Origin: Pararhizobium_B sp963838155
GTDB taxonomy: Bacteria > Pseudomonadota > Alphaproteobacteria > Rhizobiales > Rhizobiaceae
Direction of reading: 5' to 3'
Assembly: GCA_963838155.1 (NCBI GenBank)
Contig: CAWIQE010000036.1
Location: 1 to 64,000, forward strand
Length of the DNA stretch: 64,000 bases
Shown here: positions 1 through 8,198 of the stretch, piece by piece
How positions within the stretch are numbered: position 1 is the first letter of the stretch
Layout: every line of letters begins with the position of its first letter
Translations under genes and position numbers: made by a program
Notes under the pieces: generated by a model
The model's database searches: none
Seen by the model: the letters and a program-made list of their open reading frames with translations, nothing else
What the model was told of the DNA's origin: nothing

Positions 1-11
1 CCCGGCGGCGA

Positions 12-800
12 TCACGGATAGAGGCGCGTCTTCACGATCGCGATCGCGGGCTGGGTTTCGTTCTCGAGGCTCGTCCAGCCCTGTTCGATCACCGTCAGCA
101 TGGCGTCCGCCGCGGCCTGCGCCTTGCCTTCGGTGACGGCCTCGGCGATGGCGAGGTGCTGGCTATGGGCGCGCTGCAGTGCCTGCAGCCCGTCCGTCGG
201 CGCGCTCAGGCTGAACGATGCGGCGAGGGCGGTACCGATCAGGGCGCCGATCGAATTCATCATCGGGTTGGCCGAGGCCTCGATGATGCCGAGGTGGAAC
301 TGCAGGTCGATCTCGGTGAACCGGTTGCGGTCGAGGCCGGCATTCAGCATCTCGTCGGCTAGAAAACGAAGCCGCTCGGCCTGGCTGTCGGTCCGCCTGA
401 GGGCGGCGAGGGCGGCCGCGACCGGCTCGATCGACTGGCGCATTTCGAACAGCCGGCTGACGAAATGCTGGTCGACGCCGGCCTCCAGCTGCCAGCCGAG
501 CAGTTCCTCGTCCAGGAGGTTCCAGCTGTCCTCCTCGCGCACCCAGTAGCCGACCCGCGTGCGCGCGGCCACCATGCCCTTCGCCTCGAGCGTCTTCAGG
601 GCCTCGCGCAGCGCCGTGTTCGACACCCCGAAGCGGCGCATCAGGACATCCTTGCCGGGCAGGGTCTTGCCCACCGGAAACTCGCCGGCGACGATCCCCA
701 TGCCGATGCCGCGCAGGACGACCTTGAAGGCCCCGCGGCGGCGCGCCCCGTCGCGGGTCCGGTATGCAAGGCCGGATGCGTCCGGTCCGCTTGCGCTCAT
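12..800 (-). CDS. GntR-family regulator, FCD (FadR/DgoR) subfamily
   Basis: The product is 262 aa. An N-terminal winged helix-turn-helix lies at about residues 23-92, with the typical core FGVSNTALREALKTLEAKG, and an all-helical FCD ligand domain lies at about 105-245 with the acidic/His positions EIDLQFH and AHSQH that bind metal or ligand in this family. The ATG at 798-800 follows a GGGAGA ribosome-binding site. It is encoded on the same strand as, and just beyond, a CUT2 sugar ABC operon, so it probably controls that operon or sugar-acid catabolism beyond the window edge. The effector molecule is not predictable. Family assignment is firm; target is inference. Confidence 0.9.
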   Translation of the reverse strand: MSASGPDASGLAYRTRDGARRRGAFKVVLRGIGMGIVAGEFPVGKTLPGKDVLMRRFGVSNTALREALKTLEAKGMVAARTRVGYWVREEDSWNLLDEELLGWQLEAGVDQHFVSRLFEMRQSIEPVAAALAALRRTDSQAERLRFLADEMLNAGLDRNRFTEIDLQFHLGIIEASANPMMNSIGALIGTALAASFSLSAPTDGLQALQRAHSQHLAIAEAVTEGKAQAAADAMLTVIEQGWTSLENETQPAIAIVKTRLYP

Positions 801-846
801 CTCGTCTCCCTCGAGCGTTGGTCCCGCTCTACCTCATTGTTCCTAC

Positions 847-890
847 GCGCTTCCGGACGGAAAACCGGTTTCCGCTCTTCCTGGAAGCGC
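847..890. repeat. Interspersed palindromic element, copy 1
   Basis: Imperfect 44-bp palindrome with GCGCTTCC at 847-854 and GGAAGCGC at 883-890, and an inner CCGG-centred core (GGAAAACCGGTTTCC). The same core recurs at about a dozen places in this window. It lies directly next to the 121-bp element that starts at 892, and the AACAATGAGGTAGA tail shared with other copies is visible in reverse at 829-845. It resembles rhizobial intergenic mosaic elements. Confidence 0.85.
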
Positions 891-891
891 T

Positions 892-1012
892 CTAGTGGCG
901 CGATCCTAACAGATGGTACCATCTGTTAGGAAAAATCGCCCCACCAGATCAATAGCTTGTGGGCTGACTTTTCCAAACGGATGGGTACCATCCGTTTGGG
1001 TCAGACCACTAG
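892..1012. repeat. 121-bp double-hairpin element with CTAG ends, copy 1
   Basis: The element begins CTAGTGG and ends CCACTAG, an inverted terminal repeat. It contains two long palindromes: 905-930 (CCTAACAGATGG to its complement, centred on GGTACC) and 973-999 (12-bp arms CCAAACGGATGG/CCATCCGTTTGG around GTA). An inverted copy of exactly the same length occurs at 58915-59035. Its right terminus supplies the TAG stop codon of the sugar permease gene (1009-1011). It has no coding capacity, so it would be a non-autonomous MITE-like or mosaic element. Confidence 0.85.
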
Positions 1013-2013
1013 GGGAAGGCCTGCGCATTGTCCCCGGACGCGGCTGCGCCACGGGCACGCAGCGCCGCCCGGCGGCTCCGGTACTTCACCAGCTGCTGGT
1101 CCGCCATCACGCCGATCAGGATCACCGCGCCCATCACGGCGAAGTTCAGCGAACTCGGTATGCCGAGCAGGTTGACGAGGTTCTGCAGCACCTGCAGCAG
1201 GATGGTGCCGAGCACGATGCCGAAGACGGAACCTTCGCCGCCGCGCAGCGAGCAGCCGCCGAGAACCGCCGCGGCGATCGCGTAGAGCTCGTAGAACGTG
1301 CCGTGCGAGGCCGGGGAGATCGAGCGCGTATACATGGCGAAATAGATCGAGGAGAGGCCCGACAGCCCGCCGAGGATGATGTATGTGGCGGCGATCACGC
1401 GCTGGCTCTTGATGCCCGAATAGCGCGCCGCCTCCTCGTTTCGACCGACGGCGAAGAGATGCCGCCCGAAGACCGACCGATGCAGCACCACGCCCATCAC
1501 GATCGCGATGACCGCGAACATGACGAAGGTCAGCGGCACGCCGTAGACCCGCCCCGTCGTCAGGAATTCGAGCGAGGGAAAGCTCTGCCCGAAGGCGAAG
1601 CCGGCCGTGCCGTCGTCGGTGTACCAGCGCGCGATCCCGCGATAGAGCAGGAGCCCGCAGAGCGTCACGATGAAGGGCTGCATCTTCAGCCGGGTGATCA
1701 GGAAGCCGTGGACGGCCCCGAGCGCCGTCCCGGCCAGTATGATGATCGCGACGGCGACGGCCCAGTTCAGCTGGTAGGTCGTCAGGAGGTCGATGAAGAT
1801 GACCCCGAGCAGGGCGAACATCGACCCGACGGAGAGGTCGATGCCGCCGGTGATGATGACGAAGCCCTGGCCGATCGAGAATATGCCGAACAGCCCCACG
1901 AGGTTGGCCGTGTTCGACAGGTTGATCGGCGAGATGAAGCGCGGGTTCAGATACGCGACGATCCCGGCGATGACGACGAGAAGCAGGAGAAGACCGAGAT
2001 CTTTCTTCAGCAT
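1009..2013 (-). CDS. CUT2-type sugar ABC transporter permease (RbsC/AraH-like)
   Basis: The 334-aa product starts MLKKDLGLLLLLVVIAG and shows about ten hydrophobic segments with the BPD_transp_2 hallmarks: INLSNTANLVGLFGIFSIGQGFVIITGGIDLSVGS near residues 28-65 and the EAA-like loop AVGRNEEAARYSGIK. It forms the membrane channel for import of a monosaccharide. The start overlaps the end of the ATPase gene by 7 bp, implying translational coupling. The stop codon lies inside the terminal CTAG of the 121-bp element at 892-1012, so the C-terminus was probably redefined by that insertion. Confidence 0.92.
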   Translation of the reverse strand: MLKKDLGLLLLLVVIAGIVAYLNPRFISPINLSNTANLVGLFGIFSIGQGFVIITGGIDLSVGSMFALLGVIFIDLLTTYQLNWAVAVAIIILAGTALGAVHGFLITRLKMQPFIVTLCGLLLYRGIARWYTDDGTAGFAFGQSFPSLEFLTTGRVYGVPLTFVMFAVIAIVMGVVLHRSVFGRHLFAVGRNEEAARYSGIKSQRVIAATYIILGGLSGLSSIYFAMYTRSISPASHGTFYELYAIAAAVLGGCSLRGGEGSVFGIVLGTILLQVLQNLVNLLGIPSSLNFAVMGAVILIGVMADQQLVKYRSRRAALRARGAAASGDNAQAFP

Positions 2014-3530
2014 GGCAGCGCCTCTTCCTGGTGCTGGAGATTGTGGCCCACGGCCAGTTGCATGACGGCCTCCTCGCTGAACCGGTCGCGCGCGAGCATG
2101 CCCGCGATCCGGCCCTCGTGCATGACGGCGATCCGGTCGCTCACGCCGATGACTTCCTCGAGGTCGCTCGAAATCATGAGGACGCCCACCCCGCGGTCGG
2201 CGAGGCCGCGCATCAGGGCGTAGATCTCGCTCTTCGAGCCGACGTCGATGCCGCGCGTCGGTTCGTCGAAGATCAGCACCCGCGGCTGCATGGACAGCCA
2301 TTTCGCCAGCACGACCTTCTGCTGGTTGCCGCCGGAGAGGCTGCCGGCGATCGTCGCGACGGACGGCGCCTTGATGCGCAGCGAGCGGCTCTGCTCGTCG
2401 GCGCATTTCTCTTCCAGCGCCGGCCTGACGAGCCCCGAGCGGGTGAACGCCCTGAGGTTGGCGAGGCAGATGTTGTCCGCGATCGTGTCCTCCAGGATCA
2501 GCCCGGACTGCTTGCGGTCCTCCGGAACGAGGTAGATCCCGTGCCGGATCGCGTCGGCCGGCTCCTTTACGGAGATCTCTTCCCCGTCGAGGAAGATCCG
2601 GCCTCCCGTCGGCCGGTCGATCCCGAAAACGGCGCGCGCCAGCTCCGTCCGGCCCGCGCCGATGAGCCCGGCCAGGCCGACGATCTCGCCGCGCTTCAGC
2701 GTCAGGTCCACGGCCCGGTCCGGAAACGCCGCGCTGCCGAATTGGTCGAGGCGAAGCAGATCGTCTCCGAGCGGCGCGGCGGGCGGCGTGTAGAGCGATT
2801 TCAGGTCGCGTCCGATCATCAGCCGGATCATCGCGTCGTGCTCGATCTCGCCGCGTGCGAGACGGCCGGTGACGCGCCCGTCCCGCAGCACCACGACCCG
2901 GTCGGCGCACTCGGCGACCTCGTTCAGGCGATGCGAGATGAAGATGACGGCCACCCCGGACTGCTTGAGGTCCGCGATCACGCCCAGGAGCCTGCGCGTC
3001 TCCGAGATGGTCAGGCTCGACGTCGGCTCGTCCATGATCACGACGCGCGCGTCGAGCGACAGCGACTTGGTGATCTCCAGCAGTTGGCGCTGGGCGATGG
3101 AGAGCCCGGCGACCGGCGTGTCGGGCCTGAAATCGGCGCCGATCCGTTCGAGCAGCGGCTCCACCGTCTCGTGGAGCCGCTTGCGGTCGACGAGGCCGAA
3201 GAGCCCCTTGCGCGGCTCGCGGCCGATGAAGACGTTCGCCGCCACGTCGAGATTGTCGAAGAGATTGAGTTCCTGGTGGACGAAGGCGATGCCGGAGGCC
3301 TGCGCCTCCTCCACGCTGAGGGCCGCGCGCTCCGTGCCGTCGAGGCGGATGCGACCCGACGTCGGGGCGATGACGCCGCCGAGGATCTTCATCAGCGTCG
3401 ACTTGCCGGCGCCGTTCTCGCCGATCAGGCCGACGACCTCGCCGGGGCTGACGGCCAGGCTGACGTCCGAGAGCGCCTGCACGCCCGGATAGGCCTTCGA
3501 AACGCTTTCAAGGGCGATGATGGGCTGCAA
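2007..3530 (-). CDS. CUT2-type sugar ABC transporter ATP-binding protein (RbsA/MglA-like)
   Basis: The 507-aa product has two fused ABC domains, as expected for CUT2 importers. Domain 1 carries Walker A GENGAGKST near residue 38, the signature LSIAQRQLLEI and Walker B VVIMDEPTSSL. Domain 2 carries a degenerate Walker A (GLIGAGRTEL), the signature LSGGNQQKVVLAKWL and Walker B VLIFDEPTRGIDVG; a degenerate second P-loop is usual in this family. It powers uptake through the permease encoded just downstream, with which it overlaps by 7 bp. A 102-bp gap separates it from the binding-protein gene upstream. Confidence 0.95.
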   Translation of the reverse strand: MQPIIALESVSKAYPGVQALSDVSLAVSPGEVVGLIGENGAGKSTLMKILGGVIAPTSGRIRLDGTERAALSVEEAQASGIAFVHQELNLFDNLDVAANVFIGREPRKGLFGLVDRKRLHETVEPLLERIGADFRPDTPVAGLSIAQRQLLEITKSLSLDARVVIMDEPTSSLTISETRRLLGVIADLKQSGVAVIFISHRLNEVAECADRVVVLRDGRVTGRLARGEIEHDAMIRLMIGRDLKSLYTPPAAPLGDDLLRLDQFGSAAFPDRAVDLTLKRGEIVGLAGLIGAGRTELARAVFGIDRPTGGRIFLDGEEISVKEPADAIRHGIYLVPEDRKQSGLILEDTIADNICLANLRAFTRSGLVRPALEEKCADEQSRSLRIKAPSVATIAGSLSGGNQQKVVLAKWLSMQPRVLIFDEPTRGIDVGSKSEIYALMRGLADRGVGVLMISSDLEEVIGVSDRIAVMHEGRIAGMLARDRFSEEAVMQLAVGHNLQHQEEALPC

Positions 3531-3632
3531 GCGCGGCCTCCCACGTGCCGGGAACGAAAAGAATTGCGGTCACGCCCGCGCGGCCGGCCCCGGCGCATTC
3601 GGCGCCGAAGCCGGTCGCAGGCGTGGCGGGCG

Positions 3633-4583
3633 TCAGCCCTTGCCCTGCATCTTGGCGAGTTCCTTGGCGTATTCGTCGACGCTCGACTTGTCGACGACCT
3701 TGGTGGGGATGATGATCAGCCCGTCCTTGGGGATGAACGACTTGTCGCCCTTCAGGATCTTGGCCATGTCCTTCATGCCCTCGTAGCCCCAGAGATAGGG
3801 CTGCTGGACGACCGTGCCGACGACCGTGCCCTCCTTGATGCCGCCGAGCGTGATCGGGTCGTCGTCGAATCCGGTGACCGTGATCTTGCCGAGCTGCCCG
3901 GCTTCCTTCAGCGCCTGGTAGATCTGCGGGATGTTGTAGGAATAGATCCCGAGCATGCAGTTCACCTCGGGATGGGCCGTCAGCGTGTCCTCGACGTTGC
4001 GCTTGGCGCGCGCCTGGTCGATGTCGTCGGCGCGGACGTCGACGATCTCGATCTTGGTGTCCTTGATCACGTCCTTGATGCCCTCGATCCGCTCGCGGGC
4101 GTTGTCGGCGCCGGGCAGGCCGACGAAGGCCATGCACTTGCCGCCGTCGGGCATCGCCTTCTTGAGGATCTCCCCGACCTGCTTGCCGGCCTCGACGTTG
4201 CTCGATCCGATATAGGCGACCCGGCCGCTCTTCGCCGCGTCGCTGTCGGTGGTGAGCAGCAGGGTCTGCTTGGCGACCTTGGCCAGGGCGTCCGTCTCGG
4301 TCTTCGGATCGACCGCGCTGACCATGATGCCGGAAACGCCGGCCGCGACGAGATCGTCGAGAAGGCGCTGCTGGATGGCGGCGGCGGACTGCGACGGATA
4401 CTTGAACTCCAGCTTGAAGTCGGGAAGTTCCGTCTGCGCCTTCTTCACGCCGGCCTCGGCCGCCTTCCAGAAGTCGGACGCGCCGTTGGCCACGAAGACC
4501 AGCGTTTTCTTGTCGGCCGCCTGAGATGCGACGCTCGAAATGGCGAGCGCCAGCGCTGCGCCCAGAATGACTGCACGTTTCAT
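3633..4583 (-). CDS. Periplasmic sugar-binding protein of the CUT2 ABC transporter
   Basis: The 316-aa product has a Sec signal peptide (MKRAVILGAALALAISS, cleavage near AQA-A at residue 22-23) and a periplasmic-binding-protein type I fold: SDFWKAAEAGVKKAQTELPDFK near residues 35-55, GIMVSAVDPKT, and FDDDPITLGGIKEGTVVGTVVQQPYLWGYEGM near the end. The ATG at 4581-4583 follows a strong GGAGGAAC site, which excludes a longer arginine-rich extension. It delivers an unidentified pentose, hexose or polyol to the permease. First gene of the operon; expression is probably driven from the AT-rich region at 4690-4740. Confidence 0.92.
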   Translation of the reverse strand: MKRAVILGAALALAISSVASQAADKKTLVFVANGASDFWKAAEAGVKKAQTELPDFKLEFKYPSQSAAAIQQRLLDDLVAAGVSGIMVSAVDPKTETDALAKVAKQTLLLTTDSDAAKSGRVAYIGSSNVEAGKQVGEILKKAMPDGGKCMAFVGLPGADNARERIEGIKDVIKDTKIEIVDVRADDIDQARAKRNVEDTLTAHPEVNCMLGIYSYNIPQIYQALKEAGQLGKITVTGFDDDPITLGGIKEGTVVGTVVQQPYLWGYEGMKDMAKILKGDKSFIPKDGLIIIPTKVVDKSSVDEYAKELAKMQGKG

Positions 4584-4708
4584 GATGTTCCTCCATAGAC
4601 GGAATGACCGCGCAGGCGCGCGTCTTCCTCCTCCGAACGGGCCGCCGCGGCTGTCGCATGGCGACGCCGGGCGAACTCGCGGCGAGCATAGAAGCACAGT
4701 CCAATATT

Positions 4709-4730
4709 CATATCAATCGATATTAATATG
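4709..4730. promoter_or_regulatory. Candidate operator/promoter of the sugar ABC operon
   Basis: In an otherwise GC-rich region, 4700-4740 is strikingly AT-rich and contains an imperfect 22-bp dyad with outer arms CATAT (4709) and ATATG (4730); 16 of 22 positions are symmetric. It lies about 125 bp upstream of the binding-protein start codon. A FadR/GntR-type regulator is encoded at the far end of the operon, so this is a plausible binding site for it. Assignment is inference. Confidence 0.4.
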
Positions 4731-4845
4731 ATTATTTGATCGCTCCCGGACGATCCGGCGGGGAGGGGTCGCGCGCCGCACGGCAAAACGCCGAATCCGC
4801 ATTCGGCCGCATCGGAATCCATATTCCACTTTTACGGGAAAGGAT

Positions 4846-5070
4846 TTAAGTTGCAGAGGCAGACGAGCATTTCAGGTAGACTTCGACCCAAAATCTCGCT
4901 CCCTCGGGGTCTTCCGCGCGCTCGGCGACGAGTGCACGGACGAGAGCCTCGCTGCCCGCGAGGTCCGTGTAGATGCAATCCAGATTGTGGCTTGCGTCGC
5001 CAACGAGGTCGGCGGTCTTCAACTCCCTCACCTGGGAGCGACGGATGTTGAGCATGTCGCGGACTCTCAT
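4846..5070 (-). CDS. Small hypothetical protein
   Basis: A 74-aa reading frame on the minus strand, divergent from luxR, beginning MRVRDMLNIRRSQVRELKTADLV. An internal ATG six codons in (MLNIRRSQ) is an alternative start. The product has no signal peptide or membrane segment and a mildly acidic middle (LVAERAEDPEGARFWVEVYL). The ribosome-binding site is weak. I do not recognise a family. Its codon use looks coding, and it sits in a 380-bp gap that otherwise holds only regulatory sequence. It could be a small regulator or not a gene at all. Confidence 0.45.
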   Translation of the reverse strand: MRVRDMLNIRRSQVRELKTADLVGDASHNLDCIYTDLAGSEALVRALVAERAEDPEGARFWVEVYLKCSSASAT

Positions 5071-5109
5071 GGGCGCGAAGTTATGCTGAAAATTTCAGAG
5101 CGATCCATT

Positions 5110-5125
5110 CCCCCATATCGGGGGG
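5110..5125. promoter_or_regulatory. C/G-rich dyad upstream of luxR (lux-box-like)
   Basis: CCCCCATAT followed by CGGGGGG forms a dyad about 97 bp upstream of the luxR start. A related dyad, ACCCCA-7 nt-TGGGGT, lies at the same distance upstream of luxI, and CCCCATAT recurs at 5979-5986. The repetition at both quorum-sensing genes suggests a binding site for the encoded LuxR protein. Confidence 0.5.
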
Positions 5126-5222
5126 AGCGGCTTGCGCAACTTGTACTATTAGTGGCATTAACATAACAACCGAAATTTTTTTGGCGGCAATCCATCGGGG
5201 TACGATGACGGAAGGCGCTATC

Positions 5223-5948
5223 ATGAAAGAGCTTGTACATCCGGCCGGCTTCTCGAGCGTCTACGACGCCGTGCGGGAGGCTGCCAGCGTCGAGACCGCC
5301 ATCCACTGCATCAGGGACCATTACGGCGTCGATCACGCGACCTATCACCTGGCCCGGACGATCTCGGGAGGGGCGGACTCCCCCTGCGTGCGCAGCACCT
5401 ACCCGGCCAAATGGCTGACGCGCTACCTGATCAAGGGCTACGTCCTCATCGACCCGGTGGTGCTCAAGGCGCTCGAGCGCCAGCTGCCGTTCGACTGGCG
5501 GGAGCTGGAGCCGACGACCGCCGCCCTCGGTCTCATGCAGGATGCCATGGCGCACGGCCTCGGCAAGTGCGGCTACACGATCCCGATCACGGACAAGAAG
5601 CAGCGCAAGGCCCTCTTCTCCGTCAACGCGTCGACGGGCGAGGACGAATGGACGACCTTCGTCGAGACCCATGCGGCGGGGCTCGCGGAGCTGGCGCATT
5701 GCCTGCACCGCAAGGTCCTCGTCGAGCTCTACGGCGAGGAGGATCCGGTCCCGGGCCTGACGATGCGCGAGATCGAATGCCTGACCTGGACGGCCCAGGG
5801 CAAGGACGACAAGTCGATCTCCATCCTCCTCGGCCTGTCGGTCCACACCACCCGCGGCTATCTCAAGAGCGCCCGCTACAAGCTCGACTGCGCGACGCTC
5901 TCCCAAGCGGTCGCCAAGGCGATCAAGCTGCGCGTCATCTCGCCCTGA
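5223..5948 (+). CDS. LuxR-family quorum-sensing transcriptional regulator
   Basis: The 241-aa product has an autoinducer-binding domain (about residues 15-165) with the family's ligand residues W64, Y68, D77-P78, W92 and G117, followed by a GerE-type helix-turn-helix at about 178-240 (GLTMREIECLTWTAQGK). I chose the ATG at 5223 because GGAAGG lies 7 nt upstream; the ATG at 5205 and a TTG at 5181 lack comparable sites. It should bind the acyl-homoserine lactone made by the adjacent LuxI-type enzyme and control transcription, probably including luxI. The arrangement resembles rhizobial sinR-sinI but orthology is not proven. Confidence 0.93.
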   Translation: MKELVHPAGFSSVYDAVREAASVETAIHCIRDHYGVDHATYHLARTISGGADSPCVRSTYPAKWLTRYLIKGYVLIDPVVLKALERQLPFDWRELEPTTAALGLMQDAMAHGLGKCGYTIPITDKKQRKALFSVNASTGEDEWTTFVETHAAGLAELAHCLHRKVLVELYGEEDPVPGLTMREIECLTWTAQGKDDKSISILLGLSVHTTRGYLKSARYKLDCATLSQAVAKAIKLRVISP

Positions 5949-5966
5949 CCCCAGATATGGTGGGGT
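5948..5966. promoter_or_regulatory. Perfect dyad upstream of luxI (candidate lux box)
   Basis: ACCCCA (5948-5953) and TGGGGT (5961-5966) form a perfect inverted repeat with a 7-nt spacer, beginning at the last base of luxR and 100 bp upstream of the luxI start. The size and position fit a LuxR-family binding site giving positive feedback on synthase expression. A second CCCCATAT half-site follows at 5979-5986. The assignment rests on position and symmetry only. Confidence 0.55.
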
Positions 5967-6065
5967 CCATATTGAGGGCCCCATATCCGTCGCCCCACCT
6001 GGCGGAATTTTCCCGAGCTCTCCAATCGTCGATCCTCCGGTCGTTGACAAACGTTGGAGGGCAAC

Positions 6066-6722
6066 ATGTTCATTACCGTACAGGCAGACGAATACCACCG
6101 TTACGCGGAACTTCTCGTGGAGATGTTCCGGCTCAGGAAGCGCGTTTTTCTCGACGAACTGGGCTGGGACGTCGCGGCGGTCAACGACGAAGAACGCGAC
6201 GTCTACGACAATATGGGACCGGTCTATCTCCTGTGGTGCAGCAACGACTGCAGGACGCTCTACGCATCCATGCGGCTGATGCCGACCACCGGGCCGACCC
6301 TTCTCTATGACGTCTTCCGGAACACGTTTCCGAGGGACATCGAACTTTCGGCGCCGGGCACCTGGGAAGCCACGCGCTGCTGCGTCGACAAGGAGACGAT
6401 CGCCCGCGATTTCCCGCACATCGACCTCGTTCGCGCCTTCTGCCTCCTGTCGCTGGCGGGAGCCGAGTGCGCCCAGTCCCACGGCATTTCCAGCGTGGTG
6501 GCGAACTACGAGCCGCACATGGCCCGGGTCTACAGCCGCGCCGGTCTCCAGATCGAGGAAATCGGCCGTGCCGACGGCTACGGCAAGCTGCCCGTCTGCT
6601 GCGGCCACTTCCCGATCTCGCGGGAGATCGTCGAACGCTGCCGCTCGGTCCTCCAGCTCACACGGCCTCTGACCCAGAAGCCGTTCTGGCCCCGCCAGCA
6701 GGACCTCGCCGGCGCCGCATGA
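6066..6722 (+). CDS. Acyl-homoserine-lactone synthase (LuxI family)
   Basis: The 218-aa enzyme condenses S-adenosylmethionine with an acyl-ACP to form an acyl-homoserine lactone. All hallmark residues are present: R24, F28, W34, D45, D48, R70, E101 and R104 (FRLRKRVF, LGWDV, RDVYDN, RLMPTTGP, WEATRCCV). The ATG at 6066 follows GGAGG by 5 nt; an upstream TTG at 6054 overlaps that site and is rejected. It lies 117 bp downstream of luxR on the same strand, with a dyad in between. The acyl chain length cannot be predicted. Confidence 0.95.
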   Translation: MFITVQADEYHRYAELLVEMFRLRKRVFLDELGWDVAAVNDEERDVYDNMGPVYLLWCSNDCRTLYASMRLMPTTGPTLLYDVFRNTFPRDIELSAPGTWEATRCCVDKETIARDFPHIDLVRAFCLLSLAGAECAQSHGISSVVANYEPHMARVYSRAGLQIEEIGRADGYGKLPVCCGHFPISREIVERCRSVLQLTRPLTQKPFWPRQQDLAGAA

Positions 6723-8198
6723 GGCCCGAGGCCACGGCCCATCCCGCAGCCGACATGGAAGGACTGCCGAGCGTCATTTTTTGATTGAATTTCATAAAAG
6801 ACATGAAAGAGGAAAGGTTTTTAGATGCGATACGTTCTTTTTTCCTCCTGTTCGAAAATTCTCGATTTCCTGTTGGGTGATTTCGCGGCCGCATGCCGGC
6901 CGGCCTTGAAGTCATTCGGCCCCCTCGCGAATTGCACGACGGGCCGCAGGGCCCGTCTTCGGGACGGGATCCGCGCCGCTCTCGCAGGCACGGCCCTCCG
7001 GCTGCCGTCCCGACGTCCGGCCTGCGTCCGTCGCCCGAAGGCGGCCGACGGTCCGAGGGTCCGGGCGTCGCGACGGGTCGATGTCCGCGACGAAACCAGG
7101 GAGCGGCCGTCGCCGCGCTCCTGGCGGTTGAAGCGTGCCTCCCGCTTTTTCGGCGAGCCGTGGGGGAAAGGGGCGGTCGCCTGCGCCGGCAGAACCGTGC
7201 TGGACCGCACCGTCGTTCCGCAAGCGCGCGGGAAAGGAGCCGTCGGCACCTGCGCTCGACAGCCCCGGTTCGTCGTGCCGCCCCTGCCGCCACGCCCCTT
7301 TCCCGCGCCGAGGAGGGAGGGACCGAGGCGGCCGGAAGACGCCTATGCCCCGACCGGTGCCCCGACCGGCAGCCGTCCTGGCTGTCCCGCGCCGTGGCGG
7401 GACAGGCCGCGCGGCGACGCGCCCGGTTCGCATGGCGATCGCCTGGCGCCGGTGGTGGTCGGCATGGATGGGCGGTCGGCCCGCAATCGCGACGACGTTG
7501 CGACCTTTCCCCATCGCGGTCGCGCCTGGCGCCCGCACGACCCGGCGCCGGCCGGAAACGTGACGATCTTCCCGCGGTCCGGCACGCCGTCCGCAGCGGC
7601 GCATCGGAGCGGTTCCACGGTGGGAACGGCCATCGTGCCGTTCGTGCACGACCTCCGCGCCGACGCGCCGAGCCCCGCCCGCCCGCCTTCCCCGTCCGGC
7701 AATCTCCAGCCGGCGGGGGCGGGCGGGCGGAACGGGACGAAGGTCCCCGCAGAGCTCATTCAATTCAAGCCCCGAACGAAGTGGGGCGGCCCGAAACGTC
7801 CGCTGCTGCCCGCTCCTGCACGACGCACCGAAGGTGACGAAAAGGCGCCCGTCCCCGATTGCCACTTCTGGCCGGGCCTCGCCCCGCCGATCCTGTTTCC
7901 GCTGGTCGGAGCCGTATCGGTGGTCGCGCCGGCCGCTCCGCGCCACGGCGACGTCGCCGTCGCCCTCCGCTTCATGCCGGAGGCGATGCGATGCCGGGAG
8001 CGGAACGGGCTCTGCGAGAAGCGCGGGCAGGGCCGCGGACCCTGCAGCCGTTGTCCGCGACGGATCGTGCGCAGGAACGATTGACGGGCGGAGCGGGCCG
8101 GGCGGCCGTTCGCTCGGCCGCCCGTCCGGAAGCGCGTAAAGGCGATGTGGTGCAGCCACGCCCGCGACAGGGGACGTGGCTCCAGTCGCGAACGCAGG
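6723..8198. other. 1.5-kb GC-rich stretch without a convincing gene
   Basis: Between luxI and the first effector-like gene. Reading frames of more than 400 codons are open on both strands (6825-8084 plus, 6912-8159 minus), but their products are arginine- and proline-rich without any recognisable domain, as expected of frames open by GC bias. An ATG at 6825 follows AGGAAAGG, so a short leader peptide cannot be excluded. A half-copy of the interspersed palindrome (GTCCGGAAGCGCGTAAA) sits near 8123-8140. The stretch looks like decayed or non-coding island DNA. Confidence 0.5.

Noticed and set aside
913..2223. Plus-strand 436-codon frame across the permease and ATPase genes
   Set aside because: Antisense shadow of clear ABC genes; Arg/Asp/His-rich product and start inside the 121-bp repeat.
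6825..8084. 419-codon plus-strand frame with ATG and a good ribosome-binding site after luxI
   Set aside because: Product is Arg/Pro/Ala-rich without domains, and an equally long frame is open on the opposite strand; GC-biased non-coding DNA explains both. Only a short leader peptide remains possible.
6912..8159. 415-codon minus-strand frame in the same gap
   Set aside because: Low-complexity Arg/Gly-rich product, start lies in a half copy of the interspersed repeat, no ribosome-binding site.
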